Source of the DNA: JAGMXM01 sp964458325
GTDB taxonomy: Bacteria > Verrucomicrobiota > Verrucomicrobiia > Limisphaerales > UBA1319
DNA: 7,896 nucleotides
Direction of reading: 5' to 3'
NCBI GenBank assembly: GCA_964458325.1
Contig: CAYWIM010000132.1
Span: 1-7,896, forward strand
The notes below the pieces were generated by a model that was not told the DNA's origin, made no database searches, and saw only the letters and a list, made by a program, of their open reading frames with translations. Position 1 is the stretch's first letter; the number at the start of each line of letters is the position of its first letter. The position numbers and the translations under genes are program-made. Positions 5,313-7,896 of this stretch are shown here, piece after piece.

Positions 5313-5993
5313 GTGTTCGTCCTGATCAACATGGCCATGACGGCCGACGGCAAGATTGCGACGGCGGACCGCCGGCTGCATTCGTGCGGATCGCGCCGCG
5401 ACCAGGAGCATCTGCTCGAGCTGCGAGCGACCGCGGATGCGGTGATGTGCGGCGCGGGCACCGTGAACGAGGAACCGGTTCAGCTCGGTCCCGGCCCGGA
5501 GCGGTTCCGGCGGCTGCGGCGGCGCCGGGGGCTGGCCGAGCACAATCTGCGGGTGGTGGTGTCGGGCCGCGGGAGCCTTTCGCCCGAGGCGGAGGTATTT
5601 CGCCACCGGCACTCGCCCATCCTCGTGCTCGCGAGCGAGGCGATTCCCAGGGCTCGGCTGCGAGCCCTGCGCGCGGTGGCGGACGAGGTGCTGGTCCGCG
5701 GGCGCGAGACCGTCGATTGGGCCGCCGCGTTTGGCGATCTCGAGGGGCGATGGGGGGTGCGGCGGCTTCTGGCCGAAGGAGGAGCGCGGCTGAACGCGGC
5801 CCTGTGGGCGGCGGGCTTGGTGGATGAGCTTCATCTGACCATCTGCCCGAGACTGTTTGGTGGGCGGACCTCGCCGACGATCGCGGACGGCCCCGGCGCG
5901 GCGGGCCTGGCCGACGCGGCGCGGATGGTGTTGCGCTCGTGCCGCCGGGAGGGCGACGAGCTGTTTCTGGTCTACGGGGCAACGGGCAGGTAG
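5313..5993 (+). CDS. RibD C-terminal-type (DHFR-fold) reductase
   Basis: This 226-aa stand-alone protein has the RibD C-terminal reductase fold, related to dihydrofolate reductase, and lacks the deaminase domain of full RibD. Visible signatures: first strand FVLINMAMTADGKIA with DGK at 12-14, the SRRDQEH segment at 27-33, ADAVMCGAGTV at 41-51 (NADPH-side G-x-x-T), LLAEGGARLNAAL with EGG at 155-157, and the late PRLFGGR at 179-185. Likely reaction: NAD(P)H-dependent reduction of a ribosylaminopyrimidine phosphate of riboflavin synthesis or a similar substrate; many members of this fold are uncharacterised, so the substrate is open. The usual TVxxDxPxL stretch is TVNEEPVQL here. The GTG start has an AAGGA site and lies 3 bases after the pseudopilin stop, so the two are probably co-transcribed. 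Its 3' end overlaps the kinase gene by 22 bp in convergent orientation. Confidence 0.88.
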   Translation: MFVLINMAMTADGKIATADRRLHSCGSRRDQEHLLELRATADAVMCGAGTVNEEPVQLGPGPERFRRLRRRRGLAEHNLRVVVSGRGSLSPEAEVFRHRHSPILVLASEAIPRARLRALRAVADEVLVRGRETVDWAAAFGDLEGRWGVRRLLAEGGARLNAALWAAGLVDELHLTICPRLFGGRTSPTIADGPGAAGLADAARMVLRSCRREGDELFLVYGATGR

Positions 5994-7711
5994 AGCCGGA
6001 ACACGGCGCCGCAGCCGGGACGCGATTGGACGCGGATGCGGCCGTGATGGGCTTCGATCACCCGGTTCACAATCGCGAGTCCGAGCCCGGTCCCGCGCGG
6101 CTTGGTGGTGGCCAGGACGGAGCGGAAGGCTTGCTGCTGCTGCTCGAGGGTCATGCCCTGGCCGGTGTCGCGAAACTCGATCATCACCTCGCGCGGCCGG
6201 GGATCCGATGTGCGCCGGGGCTGCGTTCGGGTGGTGATGGTGAGCGCGCCGCCGCCCGGCATGGCTTCGGCGGCGTTGAGCGTCAGGTTCAGGAGCGCGT
6301 GCTCGATTTGCATGGCGTCGCCCAGGACGGCAGGAAGGCCGGGCTCGCGCCGGCAAGACCATCGAATCCCGCTCTGGATGAGCTTGTGGCGCACGAGCAT
6401 CCCCAGATCGTCGACCAGCCGGTTGAGATCGACCGATTCGAAGCGGGGCTCGGCCCGCCGGGCGAAGTCGAGCATGCGCTCGACGATCCGGTTGAGCTGG
6501 TCCATCTTCTCGGCCATCAGCTCGATATCGCGGGCGCGCGGATCGCTGGCGGGGAACCGAAGGTCCAGCGAATGGAACAGCATCTTGAGGACGGTGAGCG
6601 GATTGCGGATTTCGTGGGCGACCTCGGCGGCCAGGAGCCCGAGCGCCGACAGTTTTTCGTTCTGGCGCAGCTGCTCCTCCAGGTCGACGATCCGCTCGTA
6701 GAGACGGGCTTTCTCGATGGCCAGGGCGGAAAGCTCGGCCAGCGCCGACAGGATATGGACCTCTTCGTTCGAGAACCGATGGGGCTGGGCGGTGTAGACG
6801 TTGAGCGCGCCGATGGCCTGGCCGCGGAACACCAGGGGAACGCTCAGCAGAGACACCAATCCTTCCTGGCGCGCGACCTCGATGTTCTGGTAGCGGCTGG
6901 AGATCCGCACGTTCTCGACCTGGAGCGGTTTTCGGCGGCGGACGACCACGCCCAGCAGGCTGTCGGCGACGCTGAGGCGCGGCTTGCCGCAATAGCCGGG
7001 GCCGGCGCCGTGGCTCGCCCGCAGATCGAGCCATTCGCGCGCGGGATCGAGCATCAGAAGCGAGCACATGCGCGCCTGCATCAGGCCTCGAGCCTCACGC
7101 GTGATGGCCTCGAGCGCATCGTCCAGGTTCAGCGTGGAATTGATGGTTTGGCCGACGCGGAGGAGCGATTCGAACAGCCGGGTCTTGAGGCGGAGCTGAT
7201 CGAACCGCCAGGCATTCAGGATGACGCGGCTGGCATGGCGGGCCAGCTCCTCGAGGAGGGCCTGATCCTGATCCGAAAAAGCGTTTTCGCGATCGGCATC
7301 CACATTGAGAACGCCGCGAACGCCGCCCTGGATCTCGATGGGCACCGCCAGCTCGGATCGGGTCTCGGGACGGAGCATGACGTAGCGCGAATCCTGCCGG
7401 ACCTGGCCGATGCGGGCGGGCTGCCCGGTGCGGGCGACCCAGCCGGTGATGCCTTCGCCGATCCGCAGCTTGAGGCCCGCCATCTCTGGAGGAAGGCCGC
7501 AAGAGGTCTGGATGTCGAGGAATCCGTCGGTCGGATTGACGAGGACGATCGAGCCGCTGGAGGCGTTCAGCAGGCGCACCACTTCGCGGATGAGCCGGTT
7601 CAGCGCCCGGGGAGGGTCGGTGGCGGCGTGGACCATCTGGCTCAGACGGTAGAGCTGCTGCATCCGCGCGCAGCGCTCCCGCCAATCGACCCGTGGGCGA
7701 CGGGAAGCCAT
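5972..7711 (-). CDS. Soluble GAF-GAF sensor histidine kinase
   Basis: This is a 579-aa cytoplasmic sensor kinase with no transmembrane segment or signal peptide. Domains: GAF 1 at about 32-170 (GEGITGWVARTG, SELAVPI, GVLNVDAD), GAF 2 at about 195-341 (SLLSVPLVFRGQAIGALNV), a coiled-coil linker at 338-358, HisKA with phospho-acceptor His366 in AAEVAHEIRNPLT, and HATPase_c at 464-579 with N-box Asn475/Asn479, DTGQGM (515-520) and GTGLGL (540-545). All catalytic boxes look intact. The GAF domains should sense a small molecule or redox/light cofactor, unidentified here. No response regulator is in the window. Start: ATG at 7711 is preferred because the upstream gene's TGA (7715-7713) is one base before it; an in-frame ATG at 7771 would overlap that gene by 59 bases. 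Confidence 0.94.
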   Translation of the reverse strand: MASRRPRVDWRERCARMQQLYRLSQMVHAATDPPRALNRLIREVVRLLNASSGSIVLVNPTDGFLDIQTSCGLPPEMAGLKLRIGEGITGWVARTGQPARIGQVRQDSRYVMLRPETRSELAVPIEIQGGVRGVLNVDADRENAFSDQDQALLEELARHASRVILNAWRFDQLRLKTRLFESLLRVGQTINSTLNLDDALEAITREARGLMQARMCSLLMLDPAREWLDLRASHGAGPGYCGKPRLSVADSLLGVVVRRRKPLQVENVRISSRYQNIEVARQEGLVSLLSVPLVFRGQAIGALNVYTAQPHRFSNEEVHILSALAELSALAIEKARLYERIVDLEEQLRQNEKLSALGLLAAEVAHEIRNPLTVLKMLFHSLDLRFPASDPRARDIELMAEKMDQLNRIVERMLDFARRAEPRFESVDLNRLVDDLGMLVRHKLIQSGIRWSCRREPGLPAVLGDAMQIEHALLNLTLNAAEAMPGGGALTITTRTQPRRTSDPRPREVMIEFRDTGQGMTLEQQQQAFRSVLATTKPRGTGLGLAIVNRVIEAHHGRIRVQSRPGCGAVFRLYLPVAP

Positions 7712-7712
7712 A

Positions 7713-7896
7713 TCACTGGATATGAAGGACGGTCTCGGGCGGGAACTCGGGTCCGACCCGCACCGGGACACGCCAGCCGCGCATGGCCACGGTCAGGTGG
7801 CCCGGCTGCCAGCTCCAATCGACGAGCCCCGCCCGCGTGATCAGGCCGCGGGCATGCATCGGCGAGCGGGTCCAGGATCGAGGCACGCCCGCGCCC
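7713..7896 (-). CDS. Partial C-terminus of an unidentified protein
   Basis: The last 60 residues and the TGA stop of a gene that enters from the right edge are visible. The segment is rich in Trp, Arg, Gly and Val, with short beta-strand-like runs (LVDWSWQPGHLTVAMRGWR, VPVRVG) and ends VLHIQ. This is compatible with a C-terminal beta-sandwich such as those ending some glycoside hydrolases, but the fragment is too short to name a family. It ends one base before the kinase ATG (TGATATG), which indicates translational coupling and a shared operon. Confidence 0.6.
   Translation of the reverse strand, partial: GAGVPRSWTRSPMHARGLITRAGLVDWSWQPGHLTVAMRGWRVPVRVGPEFPPETVLHIQ

Noticed and set aside
5649..5668. 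Hairpin with 8-bp arms AGGGCTCG / CGAGCCCT and 4-base loop
   Set aside because: It lies in the middle of the reductase gene, has no T-tract on either strand, and is likely a by-product of Arg/Ala/Leu codons in GC-rich DNA.
4310..5827. A 505-codon plus-strand open frame overlapping exbB, the pseudopilin and the reductase
   Set aside because: It is out of frame with the pseudopilin and reductase, whose motifs are clear, and it crosses the divergent promoter region.
4482..7067. An 861-codon open frame on the minus strand over the pseudopilin, reductase and half of the kinase
   Set aside because: It crosses three genes in wrong frames and is dominated by Arg/Pro/His/Gly runs, as expected of a high-GC shadow.
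5939..7840. A 633-codon open frame on the plus strand antisense to the kinase
   Set aside because: The opposite strand encodes an intact GAF-GAF-HisKA-HATPase protein with all catalytic motifs; the plus frame has no recognisable domain and a shadow-like composition.
1..7896. CRISPR arrays, IS elements, phage genes, tRNA or rRNA genes
   Set aside because: I saw no regularly spaced repeats, transposase or integrase motifs, terminal inverted repeats, or recognisable RNA-gene sequence on either strand.

Overview
The window is GC-rich DNA, almost fully coding, with tightly packed genes (gaps of 1-30 bases, two ATGA overlaps). It looks like a chromosomal segment of a Gram-negative bacterium of the Planctomycetes/Verrucomicrobia group. 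The best pointer is a single-gene pseudopilin with an FTLIELLVVIAIIAILAG leader, an ALAKAK segment and a C-terminal H-X9-DG motif. This architecture is strongly expanded in Verrucomicrobia, Lentisphaerae and Planctomycetes. ExbB/ExbD/TonB-like genes imply an outer membrane. A Limisphaera/Pedosphaera-like verrucomicrobium is my guess, not a demonstrated assignment. No phage, IS element, CRISPR array, tRNA or rRNA is visible, and no gene-free stretch exceeds about 115 bases.

Layout, left to right. (1) Minus strand, 40-2217: an operon reading guaB3-like IMP dehydrogenase/GMP reductase family gene -> DedA membrane protein -> 111-aa protein of unknown function. (2) Minus strand, 2257-4380: exbB -> exbD -> TonB-like gene -> small membrane-anchored zinc-ribbon gene, closed by a clear intrinsic terminator at 2257-2280 that separates it from the guaB3 operon. 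(3) A 113-base divergent intergenic region at 4381-4493. (4) Plus strand, 4494-5993: an H-X9-DG pseudopilin followed three bases later by a stand-alone RibD-type reductase. (5) Minus strand, 5972-7711: a soluble GAF-GAF sensor histidine kinase whose 3' end overlaps the reductase 3' end by 22 bp. It sits one base after the stop of a partial gene that enters from the right edge.

How the genes fit together: exbB-exbD-tonB would form a proton-motive-force-driven inner-membrane motor for TonB- or Tol-like energy transduction. The most notable observation is that the key charged or protonatable residues are missing from two of its parts. The transmembrane Asp of ExbD is Gly21, and the TonB-like anchor helix has no His. 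The same operon carries a membrane-anchored zinc ribbon. This could be a divergent or uncoupled motor and is the best candidate here for something undescribed. The rest is a plausible set of housekeeping and accessory genes: purine salvage, membrane homeostasis, flavin- or folate-like reduction, and signalling without a response regulator in view.
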